Notes: generated from the sequence alone by a model not told the origin. Positions 1 to 7,900 are shown, counted from the first letter of the stretch. The stretch: 55,607 bases of DNA from Actinoplanes sp. TFC3 (GCF_001553785.1 NZ_LOJP01000001.1:4580337-4635943), one strand, 5' to 3'. Program-made: numbers and translations.

Positions 1-230
1 CCCTCGATCTCGGCCCGCCCAGCCACGAACCCCCACCCCCGCCGCAGGATGCGCTCGTCGCGATGCAGCGCATCAACCGCGGCAAGACGGTCGCTGTCGG
101 CATTGCGCGGCGCACGCTCGGCGTCCTTGAGCCACAGCAACGGCTGCCCTCCCCGCGTGACGTCGTGCACGCGGTCACCGCCGGCGGGAGCCAGCTCGGC
201 GAGGACGGAGAGAACGGTCTGCGGTCTCAT
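1..230 (-). CDS. Hypothetical protein, N-terminal part only (runs off the left edge)
   Basis: An open frame reads leftwards from an ATG at 230 and has no stop before base 1, so at least 76 codons are present and the C-terminus is outside the window. The protein begins MRPQTVLSVLAELAP and is rich in charged residues; I do not recognise a family. Third codon positions are mostly G or C, as in real genes here. A TACGGT hexamer lies 7 bases before the ATG, which fits a leaderless transcript. It is divergent from the MarR gene block, with about 205 bases between them. Confidence 0.55.
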   Translation of the reverse strand, partial: MRPQTVLSVLAELAPAGGDRVHDVTRGGQPLLWLKDAERAPRNADSDRLAAVDALHRDERILRRGWGFVAGRAEIE

Positions 231-237
231 CCGGGCG

Positions 238-243
238 ACCGTA
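238..243 (-). promoter_or_regulatory. Probable -10 element of the left-edge gene (leaderless)
   Basis: TACGGT on the minus strand matches the TANNNT core of sigma-70-type -10 elements. It sits 7 bases before the ATG at 230, so transcription would begin at or next to the start codon. No good -35 element is visible. Confidence 0.4.
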
Positions 244-435
244 GCTCACCCCTACGACATCGCCGCGACCCACATCCCCGCGTCACCGAGGCGCCGATCG
301 ATCCGCAAGCCGGCTCCGATCAATGATTCACAGGCAAGCGGCGATACAACTCGACAGCGTCCCCATCCGGCGTAAGGTGCCCGGGGCTGGGCGTGCGGGA
401 CTCTGCGGGCTGAGCCGGTTCTGCCGGCCGGGAGG

Positions 436-879
436 TCAGGGCGTCTGCGGGGTGGTGAGGGAGGCGACGCAGGAGCGGAGGAAGTGGCGCATCTGATTCT
501 GTTCCGTGGCGGTCAGACCGTTGAGCATGCGCTCCTCGACGGCACGGACGGCGGCGCTTGCGGTTTCGAGCTGGTGGCGGCCCTTCGCGGTCAGCGTGGT
601 GGGCAGCACCCGCCCTGAGGGTGCGCGCTCGGGCCGGGCGACCAGTCCGTCGCGTTCCAGCGCCTGCAAAAGCACGTTCATGGACTGGCGGGTCACGAAG
701 GTGCCGCGGGCCAGGTCGGAGTTGGACAGGCCGGGGCGCTGGGACAGCAGCTCCAGGCATGAGTAGTGCGTGATCGTCATTCCGAGTGGCCGCAGCACCG
801 CCTCCATCGCCGAGTGCAGGGCGCTCGACGCCATCTTCAGCAAGTACCCCAACGAGGTGTCCAACTCGACTTGACCCAT
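436..879 (-). CDS. MarR family transcriptional regulator
   Basis: This 147-residue protein has the MarR architecture: an N-terminal dimerisation helix, a winged helix-turn-helix at about residues 35-100 (LSNSDLARGTFVTRQSMNVL is the recognition region, followed by a basic wing) and C-terminal dimerisation helices. Family members usually repress neighbouring detoxification or efflux genes and are released by small phenolic or electrophilic ligands. The gene is divergent from a glyoxalase-fold gene. Two identical palindromes lie between them, and the one closest to this gene overlaps its ATG and its AGGA ribosome-binding site. Autorepression plus control of the neighbour is therefore likely. The ligand cannot be told from sequence. 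Confidence 0.9.
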   Translation of the reverse strand: MGQVELDTSLGYLLKMASSALHSAMEAVLRPLGMTITHYSCLELLSQRPGLSNSDLARGTFVTRQSMNVLLQALERDGLVARPERAPSGRVLPTTLTAKGRHQLETASAAVRAVEERMLNGLTATEQNQMRHFLRSCVASLTTPQTP

Positions 880-895
880 GTCAGCATCCTGACAT
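878..895. promoter_or_regulatory. Candidate MarR operator 1 (palindrome)
   Basis: ATGTCAG-N4-CTGACAT is a perfect dyad with 7-base arms. It overlaps the ATG of the MarR gene (877-879) and contains that gene's AGGA ribosome-binding site on the minus strand. The same arms recur at 906-923, so a repressor dimer site is the simplest reading. Confidence 0.7.
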
Positions 896-905
896 ACGCT
901 AAGCC

Positions 906-923
906 ATGTCAGATAACTGACAT
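906..923. promoter_or_regulatory. Candidate MarR operator 2 (palindrome)
   Basis: This is a second perfect ATGTCAG-N4-CTGACAT dyad, 28 bases centre to centre from the first, with the same arms and a different 4-base spacer. It lies just upstream of the ribosome-binding site (GAGGAG) of the glyoxalase-fold gene, so a bound repressor would block that promoter. Confidence 0.7.
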
Positions 924-944
924 ACTCAGCAGAGGAGCACCACC

Positions 945-1298
945 ATGGCTGTCACCGGACCCGACTTCATCTCCCTGCAGGTACGCGACCTTGAACGCTC
1001 CGCAGCCTTCTACGAGCAGCATTTCGGCCTGCAGCGCCAGCCCGGCCCGCCGCACGCCGTCGTCTTCGCCACCAAGCCCATCGCCTTCGCCGTACGCGAA
1101 GCCATCGTCGACGAGAACCCCTACCCCGGCCGCGGCGTAGCCCTGTGGCTGCACGCGCCCGACTCCCAAGCCCTCCACGACGCCCTCGAAGCCGCCGGAG
1201 TTCGCATCGTCTCGGCACCCATCGACGGCCCGTTCGGCCGCACGTTCACGTTCGCCGACCCCGACGGGTACGAGGTGACGCTGCACGATCGGGGCTGA
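945..1298 (+). CDS. Glyoxalase/bleomycin-resistance (VOC) family protein
   Basis: The 117-residue protein is a single VOC module of two beta-alpha-beta-beta-beta repeats. The opening FISLQVRDLERSAAFYEQHF and the closing FADPDGYEVTLHD are typical. VOC proteins are metal-dependent lyases, dioxygenases or isomerases, or drug-binding proteins; the exact reaction is not readable here. The start is supported by GAGGAG at 933-938. The gene is divergent from a MarR regulator with twin palindromes between them, so it is probably the main target of that regulator, for example in handling a toxic aldehyde, electrophile or antibiotic. Confidence 0.88.
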   Translation: MAVTGPDFISLQVRDLERSAAFYEQHFGLQRQPGPPHAVVFATKPIAFAVREAIVDENPYPGRGVALWLHAPDSQALHDALEAAGVRIVSAPIDGPFGRTFTFADPDGYEVTLHDRG

Positions 1299-1337
1299 GG
1301 AACTGACGGGCGGTTGAATAGTTGCCCAACGGCGGAC

Positions 1338-1368
1338 TTGACCTCAACTGAGGTTGAGGGTGCAGGCT
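1338..1368 (+). promoter_or_regulatory. SoxR/MerR-type promoter with a SoxR-like box
   Basis: The box at 1342-1359 reads CCTCAACTGAGGTTGAGG: half-sites CCTCAA and TTGAGG six bases apart, the arrangement of the SoxR box. A TTGACC -35 element (1338-1343) and a CAGGCT -10 element (1363-1368) are separated by 19 bases, the stretched spacing that MerR-family activators act on. Transcription would start at about 1375, the ATG of the PPOX gene. No soxR gene is in the window. Confidence 0.65.
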
Positions 1369-1374
1369 CGCCGG

Positions 1375-1791
1375 ATGAGCTTTTCGGAGAGTGAGCTGGC
1401 GTATCTGGCCGGACAGCAGCTTGGCCGGCTGGCTACGTTGCGGCCCGATGGCACGCTGCAGAACAGTCCGGTGGGGTTTCGCTACAACGCGGGTACCGGC
1501 ACCATCGACATTGCTGGGTTCCATATGGCCAACAGTCGCAAGTATCGCAATGTCGCGGCCAACGGGCAGGTTGCGTTCGTTGTTGACGACGTGCCGTCCA
1601 CCAATCCTTGGCGTGTGCGCTGCTTGGAGATTCGTGGCACCGCCGAGGCTCTCGACGCTCCGGCCGACTCGGGCTATGGCACGCCGGCGCCCATCATTCG
1701 CATCCGGCCCCGGCGGATTTTGAGCTTCGGGCTGGAGGAGCCCGACACCGACGCCCATTCCCTGACCATGAACAGCCGCACCGTGGCCTGA
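1375..1791 (+). CDS. PPOX-class (pyridoxamine 5'-phosphate oxidase-like) oxidoreductase, probably F420- or flavin-dependent
   Basis: The 138-residue protein has the split-barrel fold of PPOX-class enzymes. The N-terminal FSESELAYLAGQQLGRLATL and DGTLQNSPVGF lead into a barrel containing NSRKYRNVAANGQVAFVVDD and a late strand CLEIRGTAEAL. It resembles the MSMEG_5819-like F420-dependent group, but cofactor choice between F420 and FMN is an inference. I chose the ATG at 1375 over the in-frame TTG at 1354 because the TTG lies inside the SoxR-type promoter. The transcript is probably leaderless. Redox control through a SoxR-like activator would fit an enzyme that reduces quinones or redox-cycling compounds. 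Confidence 0.82.
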   Translation: MSFSESELAYLAGQQLGRLATLRPDGTLQNSPVGFRYNAGTGTIDIAGFHMANSRKYRNVAANGQVAFVVDDVPSTNPWRVRCLEIRGTAEALDAPADSGYGTPAPIIRIRPRRILSFGLEEPDTDAHSLTMNSRTVA

Positions 1792-2367
1792 TCAGGAGCC
1801 GGCGTATTTGTCGGCTGCGTGCTGGACCTTCTCCCGGTACGCGGCCCACCACGCGGGATCGCCTTCGGGGAGGTTGCTGGAGCTTTGGCGCATTCCGGCG
1901 GCACCATCGATGAGTTCGCGGACGATGTCGGCGTGGCCGGTGTGGCGTTCGGTTTCGGAGATCATGTGGATCAGCAGCCGGTGCAGCGGCACCTCCCGCG
2001 TCTGCGCAGGCCACCAAGGAACTCGGCCGACGGCGTCCAGGTCCAGGGTCGTGATGGTCTCGTCGTCATGGGCCCATACCCGGCGGTAGAAGTCGATGAT
2101 GAGCTCACGGGATTCCTCGGGGGTGGCCCACATGTCCGCGTTGGGCTCGGCCTCGTCCTCAAGTCCGGGAAGCTGGTTGGCGATGGGACGGCCGAACGAC
2201 TCGCCCAGGTATCCCGTTTCCACCAGCGCTACGTGCTTGACCAGGCCGAGCAGGTTGGTGCCGGTGGGCGTGAGGGGACGGCGGATGTCGTAGTCGGACA
2301 GGCCGTCGAGTTTCCACAGCAGCGCGTCGCGAGCGTCCTGAAGATACTTCTGGAGGTCGGCTTTCAT
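1792..2367 (-). CDS. DinB family / DUF664 protein
   Basis: This 191-residue protein is a DinB-like four-helix bundle. Histidines that could form the family's metal site are visible in LGLVKHVALVETGYLGE, in LLIHMISETERHTGHADIV and between them. Members include thiol-dependent S-transferases, among them mycothiol-dependent ones in actinomycetes; the substrate here is unknown. I chose the ATG at 2367 rather than 2376 because only the former has a spaced AGGA upstream. The stop directly abuts the stop of the convergent PPOX gene, and together the two form TGATCA with no bases between. Confidence 0.85.
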   Translation of the reverse strand: MKADLQKYLQDARDALLWKLDGLSDYDIRRPLTPTGTNLLGLVKHVALVETGYLGESFGRPIANQLPGLEDEAEPNADMWATPEESRELIIDFYRRVWAHDDETITTLDLDAVGRVPWWPAQTREVPLHRLLIHMISETERHTGHADIVRELIDGAAGMRQSSSNLPEGDPAWWAAYREKVQHAADKYAGS

Positions 2368-2447
2368 GCGCAGCATCCTGCCAGCGGTGCCTCCCGGCCA
2401 CCGCGCATTTACCGGCCGGTGAGTTCGGGCGGGCGTAAGTTGAGGGG

Positions 2448-3248
2448 ATGCTGCTGACGATCGTTGCTGACTACGGGACCGGGGATCTGGCGTTCGCCGA
2501 GGTACGGCAGCGCCTCGCCGGGTTGCTGCCGGAGGCTGATGTGGCCGCTATCCCGGTGCCGCCGTTCGACACGGTGAGTGCCGGGTTCTGCGTGGCCCAG
2601 CTCGGGTTCGGTGAGGGGCCCGCCGACCGGGTGATCTATGCGAACGTGGCACCGCGGCAGGATGAGGACGAACCCCGCGAGGACAACGCCGGCGAACGGT
2701 TGGTGGCGGCCCGGCTCGCTTCGGGCGTCCTGGTGGTTGGGGTGGCATCCGGGGCCAGCCTGTCCTTCCTGGCCGACGAGGGTGTGCCGCTGCGCGCGGT
2801 GAACGTGCCGGACGCCGGGTCGCAGTTCCGGTCCAGGGATGTGTTTCCGGCGGCGGTGGCGGGGCTGGTTCGCGGGGACGAGAGCCTGCTGGGCGAGCCG
2901 GTGACTGTGGCGCGGGCGCCGGAGCGGGCGGTGATTTACACCGACGGGTACGGCAACCTGAAGACCAGCTGGTACGAGGCGCCGGCGCAGGTGGGGACGA
3001 CGGTTCGGGTTCGCATCGGGGACGCCCGGGTTGAAGCCATGGTCAGCGACGGGGTCTTCACCGTGCCGGCGGGAACGGTCTCGTTCGCCCCCGGCAGCTC
3101 CGGCTGGCCTCGCGGCAACCAAGCGCCCAGTGGAAGCGAAGGCGAAGAAAAACGCGCGTGCTTCGAGCTGTTCGCCCGAGGAGGCAACGCGGCTGAGCTG
3201 TTCGGCAATCCACCTTCCGGCACACCTGTGACGGTGGAGATCGGCTGA
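2448..3248 (+). CDS. Divergent SAM hydroxide adenosyltransferase / SAM-dependent halogenase family protein
   Basis: The 266-residue protein has the two-domain layout of the DUF62 family, whose members split S-adenosylmethionine with water (SAM hydrolase) or a halide. The N-terminal TIVADYGTGD stands where the usual TDFG...D motif lies, and AVIYTDGYGNLKTSW matches the conserved Y.D.FGN..T segment that begins the C-terminal barrel. The usual DPGVGS motif of the N-terminal domain is not recognisable; ANVAPRQDEDEPRED occupies its place. Activity on SAM is therefore uncertain. A TAAGTT hexamer 7 bases before the ATG suggests a leaderless transcript. It is divergent from the DinB-like gene. Confidence 0.7.
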   Translation: MLLTIVADYGTGDLAFAEVRQRLAGLLPEADVAAIPVPPFDTVSAGFCVAQLGFGEGPADRVIYANVAPRQDEDEPREDNAGERLVAARLASGVLVVGVASGASLSFLADEGVPLRAVNVPDAGSQFRSRDVFPAAVAGLVRGDESLLGEPVTVARAPERAVIYTDGYGNLKTSWYEAPAQVGTTVRVRIGDARVEAMVSDGVFTVPAGTVSFAPGSSGWPRGNQAPSGSEGEEKRACFELFARGGNAAELFGNPPSGTPVTVEIG

Positions 3249-3261
3249 GCCCCAAGAACAG

Positions 3262-3299
3262 CGGGCCGGGCACTCCGCGGAGGCGGAGAACCCGGCCCG
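3262..3299. terminator. Bidirectional hairpin between convergent genes
   Basis: The arms CGGGCCGGG (3262-3270) and CCCGGCCCG (3291-3299) are perfectly complementary. An inner stem CTCCGC/GCGGAG (3273-3278 and 3283-3288) extends it. It fills the gap between the stop at 3248 and the pheT stop at 3311. No U-run follows on either strand. Confidence 0.75.
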
Positions 3300-3310
3300 A
3301 TGAAGCAATC

Positions 3311-5791
3311 TCAGGCGCCGCGCAGGGTGGCGCCGGTGCGGGACGCGGCCTCGGCGACGGCCGCATCACGAGCTGCCACCGCCTCCTCGACCGTGAGCGT
3401 GCGGTCAGGGGCGCGGAAGGTCAGCTTGTACGCCAGGCTTTTGAGCCCCTCGCCGAGCTGGGCCGCCGACTCGTAGACGTCGAACAGCCGCACCGATTCC
3501 AGCAGCGAACCCGCCCCGGCAACCAGCGCCTCCTGCACCGACGCGGCCGGCACCGACGACTCCACGACCAGCGCCACGTCGATCAGCGCCGGCGGGAACG
3601 ACGAGATGACCGGGGCCTGGGTGACCGGCTTGACCGGCAGCGCGTCCAAGTCGATCTCCATGGCGCAGGTGCGCTTGGGCAGCTCCAAGGTCGACAGGAC
3701 GGCCGGGTGCAGCTCCCCCGCGTGCCCGGTCAGCTTGCCGTCGACCAGGATCGCGGCGCAGCGGCCCGGGTGCCACGGCGCGTAGCCGGCCGCCTGCACG
3801 GTGACGCGCTCCGGGGAGATGCCCGCCGCGGACACCGCCGTGCGAGCCGCCTCGATCGCGTCGGCCCAGGTGGCCGTGCGGCCCTGACCCCACCAGCCGG
3901 CCGGGGCGGCGTCACCGGTCAGCGCCACTGCGAGGTGCCACGGCTGCGCCGGGACGATCGCGTTGGCCGCCGTCCACTCCGGCTCCGACGGTGCCCGGTC
4001 CACGCCGAGCACCGGCGGGGCCGTCGCACTCAGGTGCGGCTGGAACACCGTGCCCAGCTCGTACAGGGCGATGTCACGTTCACCCCGGCCGAGGTTGCGC
4101 TTGAGGGTGGCCAGCAGCGGCGGCAGCAGCGAGGTGCGCAGCAGCGGCTCCTGCTCCGACAGCGGGTTGGTCAGCTTGACCGCGCTGCGCCGGGGGTCGT
4201 CGGGGGCCAGGCCGAAGGCGTCGGCGGCACCGGGGGCGACGAACGGGTACGACAACACCTCGACGTAGCCGCTTTCCGCCATGGCCCGGCCCACCGTGCG
4301 CCGCCGGATCTGCTCGGCGCTCAGCCCGCCACCGCCACGCGTCGCGGGCAGGACGCTCGGGATGGCGTCGTAGCCACCGAGGCGGGCCACCTCCTCGACC
4401 AGGTCGATGGGGGCGAGCAGATCGGGACGCCAGGACGGCGGGGTCACGTCGAGCGGCTCCACCCCGGTCAGCGTGCAGCCGACCTTGGTGAGCAGGTCGC
4501 CGAGCTGGTCCACCCCGTACGGCACCCCGATGCGCCGGGTGGCCAGGTCCGTGGGCAGGTTGATCGGGGCCGGGTCCGCGACGTGGTTGATGTCGAGCAC
4601 GAACTCGTCGGGCGTGCCCCCGGCGTACGTGGTCAGCAGTTCGACAGCGCGCGCCAGGGCAACCAGCGTGAGCTGCGGGTCGACGCCCCGCTCCCAGCGC
4701 TTGGCCGCCTCGCTGAACAGCTTGTGCCGGCGGGCCGTGCGTCCCACCATGACCGGGTCCCAGTGTGCCGCCTCGAGCAGCACGTCCACGGTGGTCGGTT
4801 GGTATTCGCTGGTCTCGCCGCCCATGACCGCGGCGAGCGAGATCGGACCCGACTCGTCGCAGATGACCATGTCCTCGGCGTCGAGAACGCGGGCCACCCC
4901 GTCGAGGGTGGTCAGCTTCTCCCCCGGCCGGGCCCGGCGCACGACCAGCCCGCCGCGCAGCAGGTTGAGGTCGAACACGTGCATGGGCTGGCCGAGTTCG
5001 AGCATCACGTAGTTGGTGATGTCCACGGCGAGCGAGATGGACCGGATGCCGGCGGTGGTCAGGCGCTGCTGGATGAAGCCGGGCGACGGGACGCTCGGGT
5101 CGATGCCGCGCACCACAACCGCCGAGAAACGGTCGCAGCCCACGGTGTCCTCCACGCGCACCGGGTGCGGCGCCTCGGCCGTGGGGGCCACCGCGGAGCC
5201 GTGGCCGGGGTCGGTGAAGGCGGCATCGTAGGCGTGGGAGAGTTCGCGCGCGATGCCTCGCACGCTCATCTGGTAGCCCCGGTCCGGGGTGATCTCCACG
5301 TCGACGATGACGTCGTCGAGCCCGACCGCCGGGCGCGCGTCGGTGCCGGGCACCGCGGAATCCGCCGGCAGCACGACGATGCCGTCGTGGTCGGTGCCCA
5401 GGCCCAGCTCGGCCGCCGAGCAGATCATGCCGTGGGAGTTGCGGCCATACGTCTTGCGCGCGCCGATCACGAAGCCACCCGGCAGCTCGCCGCCGGGCAG
5501 GATCACCACGACCAGGTCGCCGGCCGCGAAGTTGCGGGCCCCGCAGACGATCTCCTGCGGCTCGGGGTTGCCGACGTCGACACGGCAGAAGCGGATGGGC
5601 TTCTTGAAGCCGGTGAGTTCCTCGATCTCGAGAACCCGCCCGACGACCAGGCCGCCCTTGACGGTGGCGGCCTGGTCGACAACGGATTCGACCTCGATGC
5701 CGAGGCCGACCAGGGTGCGGTCGAGTTCGGCCGGGTCGGGGGCAGCGGGCAGCTCGACGTACTCGCGCAGCCAGGAAAGGGAGAGCTTCAT
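3311..5791 (-). CDS. pheT: Phenylalanyl-tRNA synthetase beta subunit
   Basis: The 826-residue protein is a full-length bacterial PheT. It begins MKLSLSWLREYVELP, followed by the EMAP/tRNA-binding-like domain (about residues 40-150, with RNFAAGDLVVVILPG), the B3/B4 editing domain, B5, a catalytic-like core and the C-terminal ferredoxin-fold anticodon-binding domain (SSFPPALIDVALVV near residue 735). It forms the alpha2-beta2 enzyme with PheS that charges tRNA-Phe and edits tyrosine. I chose the ATG at 5791 because it follows the pheS stop by one base and matches the family N-terminus; longer in-frame starts would overlap pheS. Confidence 0.97.
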   Translation of the reverse strand: MKLSLSWLREYVELPAAPDPAELDRTLVGLGIEVESVVDQAATVKGGLVVGRVLEIEELTGFKKPIRFCRVDVGNPEPQEIVCGARNFAAGDLVVVILPGGELPGGFVIGARKTYGRNSHGMICSAAELGLGTDHDGIVVLPADSAVPGTDARPAVGLDDVIVDVEITPDRGYQMSVRGIARELSHAYDAAFTDPGHGSAVAPTAEAPHPVRVEDTVGCDRFSAVVVRGIDPSVPSPGFIQQRLTTAGIRSISLAVDITNYVMLELGQPMHVFDLNLLRGGLVVRRARPGEKLTTLDGVARVLDAEDMVICDESGPISLAAVMGGETSEYQPTTVDVLLEAAHWDPVMVGRTARRHKLFSEAAKRWERGVDPQLTLVALARAVELLTTYAGGTPDEFVLDINHVADPAPINLPTDLATRRIGVPYGVDQLGDLLTKVGCTLTGVEPLDVTPPSWRPDLLAPIDLVEEVARLGGYDAIPSVLPATRGGGGLSAEQIRRRTVGRAMAESGYVEVLSYPFVAPGAADAFGLAPDDPRRSAVKLTNPLSEQEPLLRTSLLPPLLATLKRNLGRGERDIALYELGTVFQPHLSATAPPVLGVDRAPSEPEWTAANAIVPAQPWHLAVALTGDAAPAGWWGQGRTATWADAIEAARTAVSAAGISPERVTVQAAGYAPWHPGRCAAILVDGKLTGHAGELHPAVLSTLELPKRTCAMEIDLDALPVKPVTQAPVISSFPPALIDVALVVESSVPAASVQEALVAGAGSLLESVRLFDVYESAAQLGEGLKSLAYKLTFRAPDRTLTVEEAVAARDAAVAEAASRTGATLRGA

Positions 5792-5792
5792 G

Positions 5793-6854
5793 TCAGACCG
5801 CCATACCGAAGTTGCGGGTGAACCGGACGTCACCCTCCACCATGTCGCGCATGTCGCTGACGCCGTTGCGGAACATCAGCGTGCGCTCGACCCCGATGCC
5901 GAACGCGAACCCGGAATAGCGTTCCGGGTCGATGCCGGAGGCCACCAGCACCTGCGGGTTGACCAGGCCGCAGCCACCCCATTCGACCCAGCGTGGGCCG
6001 TCGCGGTGCTGGGCGAACCACACGTCGAACTCCGCCGACGGCTCGGTGAAGGGGAAGTAGTGCGGCCGCCACCGGGTGCGCGCGTCCGGGCCGAACAGCG
6101 CCCTGGCGAAGTGGTCGAGGGTGCCCTTGAGGTGCGCCATCGTGATGCCCTCGTCCACGACCAGGCCCTCGATCTGGTGGAACACCGGGCTGTGCGTGGC
6201 GTCCACCTCGTCGGTGCGGTACACCCGCCCGGGGCTGACCACGGCGATCGGCGGCTGCTGCTTGAGCATCGTGCGCACCTGACCGGGTGACGTGTGGGTG
6301 CGCATCACCAGGCCGGGCAGGTCCACGTAGAACGTGTCCATCAGCCCGCGCGCCGGGTGGTCCGGGCCGATGTTGAGCGCGTCGAAGTTGGCCCACTCCA
6401 GCTCCAGCTCCGGGCCGTCCACGACCGAGTAACCCATGCCGGCGAACAGGTCGCCCATGTGCTCCATCAGCGTGGTCACCGGGTGCCGGGCCCCCTGCGG
6501 CCGGCGGTCCCAGGGCAGCGTGACGTCCACGCGCTCCTCGACCAGCACGCGGGCGGCGCGCTCGGTTTCCAGCGTGGCCTGGCGCGCGTCGAACGCGGCC
6601 TGCACGCCCTGGCGGGCAACGTTGACGCGCTTGCCGGCGTCGGACTTGGCGGCCGGGGGCAGCGAGCCGATCTCGCGGCGGGCCAGCGACACCGGCGAAC
6701 GGTCGCCCAGGTGGGCCGGCTTGAGCGCACCGAGCGCGTCGAGGTCGGTGACCTCGGCGAAGGCCGCTTCGGCCTCGGCGACCGCGGTTTCGAGAGCCTC
6801 GGGGGCCAGCAGAGCCGCCTGCTTCGGGTCGTACGGATCGTTGCGGTAAGACAT
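5793..6854 (-). CDS. pheS: Phenylalanyl-tRNA synthetase alpha subunit
   Basis: The 353-residue class II synthetase subunit begins with a coiled-coil tRNA-binding arm (about residues 20-100). The catalytic domain shows motif 2 around SPVFHQIEGLVVDE and motif 3 as FAFGIGVERTLM. It activates phenylalanine and is followed after one base by pheT, so the two are translated together. GAGGGAG lies about 11 bases before the ATG. The leader (6855-6950) follows a weak promoter with TACACT as its -10 element. Confidence 0.97.
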   Translation of the reverse strand: MSYRNDPYDPKQAALLAPEALETAVAEAEAAFAEVTDLDALGALKPAHLGDRSPVSLARREIGSLPPAAKSDAGKRVNVARQGVQAAFDARQATLETERAARVLVEERVDVTLPWDRRPQGARHPVTTLMEHMGDLFAGMGYSVVDGPELELEWANFDALNIGPDHPARGLMDTFYVDLPGLVMRTHTSPGQVRTMLKQQPPIAVVSPGRVYRTDEVDATHSPVFHQIEGLVVDEGITMAHLKGTLDHFARALFGPDARTRWRPHYFPFTEPSAEFDVWFAQHRDGPRWVEWGGCGLVNPQVLVASGIDPERYSGFAFGIGVERTLMFRNGVSDMRDMVEGDVRFTRNFGMAV

Positions 6855-6951
6855 GGTCGGGCGAACTCCCTCACACCGGATAAGCCAACGGCCGTCGCAG
6901 CCGAGTGCACCGAGCGCAGCGAGGGCCGCGAGGGGGTGACTCAGGTGGATC

Positions 6952-6957
6952 AGTGTA
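6952..6957 (-). promoter_or_regulatory. Possible -10 element for pheST
   Basis: TACACT on the minus strand would give a start near 6945 and a leader of about 90 bases. The -35 region is not convincing. I see no T-box specifier or terminator in this leader. Confidence 0.35.
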
Positions 6958-7040
6958 CGGACGCGCGGCTCAGCCGCCGCCCGCCGGTCAGGGAAGTAAG
7001 CGCAAAGAGTCAGCGCACGTGCCCGCGACCAGCGGGCCGG

Positions 7041-7847
7041 CTAAACACCTGACTCATGAGGATCTCCAGCAGAAGAGGAGCGTTGCGCTCTGGCCGAAGC
7101 ATACAAGCAGACCGCTGCGGCGGCAGCCAGGTTCAGGCTCTCGGCACCCCCGTAGATGGGTACGCGCACCCTCTTGTCCGCCGCCCGCAGGTAGGACGAA
7201 TCGAGTCCGTGCGCCTCCGAGCCGAACAACCACACGGTCGGGGCAGCCAGGGAACCGTCGTCGAGCAGCTCATCGAGGTCGGTGTCGCCGTACCCGGTAG
7301 TGGCCAGCACCTGGAACGCATTCAGCTCTTTCAGCGAAAGCGACGGCGCCCGGACCACGTCCACGTTGAACAGGCTGCCTGCCGAGGAGCGGACACATTT
7401 GCCGTTGTACGGATCCACGGCGTCACCCGCGAAGATGACCGCCCCGGCCCCGGCCGCGTCGGCGGTACGCAGGATCGTCCCGGCATTGCCCGGATCCCGG
7501 ATCTCCACGGCCACCGCCACCAGCCGGGGATTCTTGGCAAGAGCACCAGCCAGCGGTACGTCCACCTGTTCGCAGACAGCCACAAGCCCCTGGGGCTGCA
7601 CGGTCTCGGCCAGGCCGGCGAGCGCCTCATCGGTGACCGGGGACACGGTGGGTGCCTGCAGTGCCAGGTCGCCGTGGCGGGCGAGGGCTTCGGGCGTACC
7701 GAACAAGTCGAGAACCACTCCCGCAGCCAGCGCCGATCGCACCGCCTGGGGTCCTTCGGCCAGGAACCGCCCGGCCTTGTCCCGGTCGCGGCGGCGCTGC
7801 AGGCGGCGGGCCGCGACGACCCTCGGGGTGCGCGGGGTGAACGTCAC
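7041..7847 (-). CDS. TrmH/SpoU family 2'-O-ribose RNA methyltransferase
   Basis: The 268-residue protein has a short N-terminal substrate-binding domain and a SPOUT catalytic domain with all three SpoU motifs: RDPGNAGTILRTADAAGA, LFGSEAHGL and ESLNLAAAAAVCLY. It methylates a ribose in rRNA or tRNA using SAM; which base is not decidable here (the tsnR-like 23S group is likely from position). I chose the GTG at 7847 because GGAGGG lies 8 bases upstream and because longer in-frame starts run into the rplT gene. It lies downstream of rplT, beyond a terminator hairpin, so it depends on read-through or a separate promoter. Confidence 0.92.
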   Translation of the reverse strand: MTFTPRTPRVVAARRLQRRRDRDKAGRFLAEGPQAVRSALAAGVVLDLFGTPEALARHGDLALQAPTVSPVTDEALAGLAETVQPQGLVAVCEQVDVPLAGALAKNPRLVAVAVEIRDPGNAGTILRTADAAGAGAVIFAGDAVDPYNGKCVRSSAGSLFNVDVVRAPSLSLKELNAFQVLATTGYGDTDLDELLDDGSLAAPTVWLFGSEAHGLDSSYLRAADKRVRVPIYGGAESLNLAAAAAVCLYASARAQRSSSAGDPHESGV

Positions 7848-7868
7848 AGAAAGCCCTCCGGATGCAAA

Positions 7869-7900
7869 GGAACGCCTCCCGCCGCGGCGGAAGGCGTTCC
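7869..7900 (-). terminator. Intrinsic terminator after rplT
   Basis: The arms GGAACGCCT (7869-7877) and AGGCGTTCC (7892-7900) pair perfectly around an inner self-complementary CCGCCGCGGCGG. On the minus strand the hairpin is followed by TTTG. It ends the infC-rpmI-rplT transcript before the methyltransferase gene. Confidence 0.8.

Noticed and set aside
320..760. A second minus-strand frame overlapping the MarR gene
   Set aside because: The MarR frame has a complete family pattern. The overlapping frame is Arg/Pro/Ala-rich and has no start signal.
3707..5821. A 704-codon open frame on the plus strand opposite pheT
   Set aside because: It lies wholly over pheT, is rich in Arg, Gly, Ala and His, and resembles no family. 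It is a GC-driven shadow.
6909..6924. The motif CCGAGCGCAGCGAGG in the pheS leader as a repeated element
   Set aside because: It is a common GC-rich near-palindrome in actinomycetes, and I noticed only this copy in the window, so I do not call it a repeat family or regulatory site.
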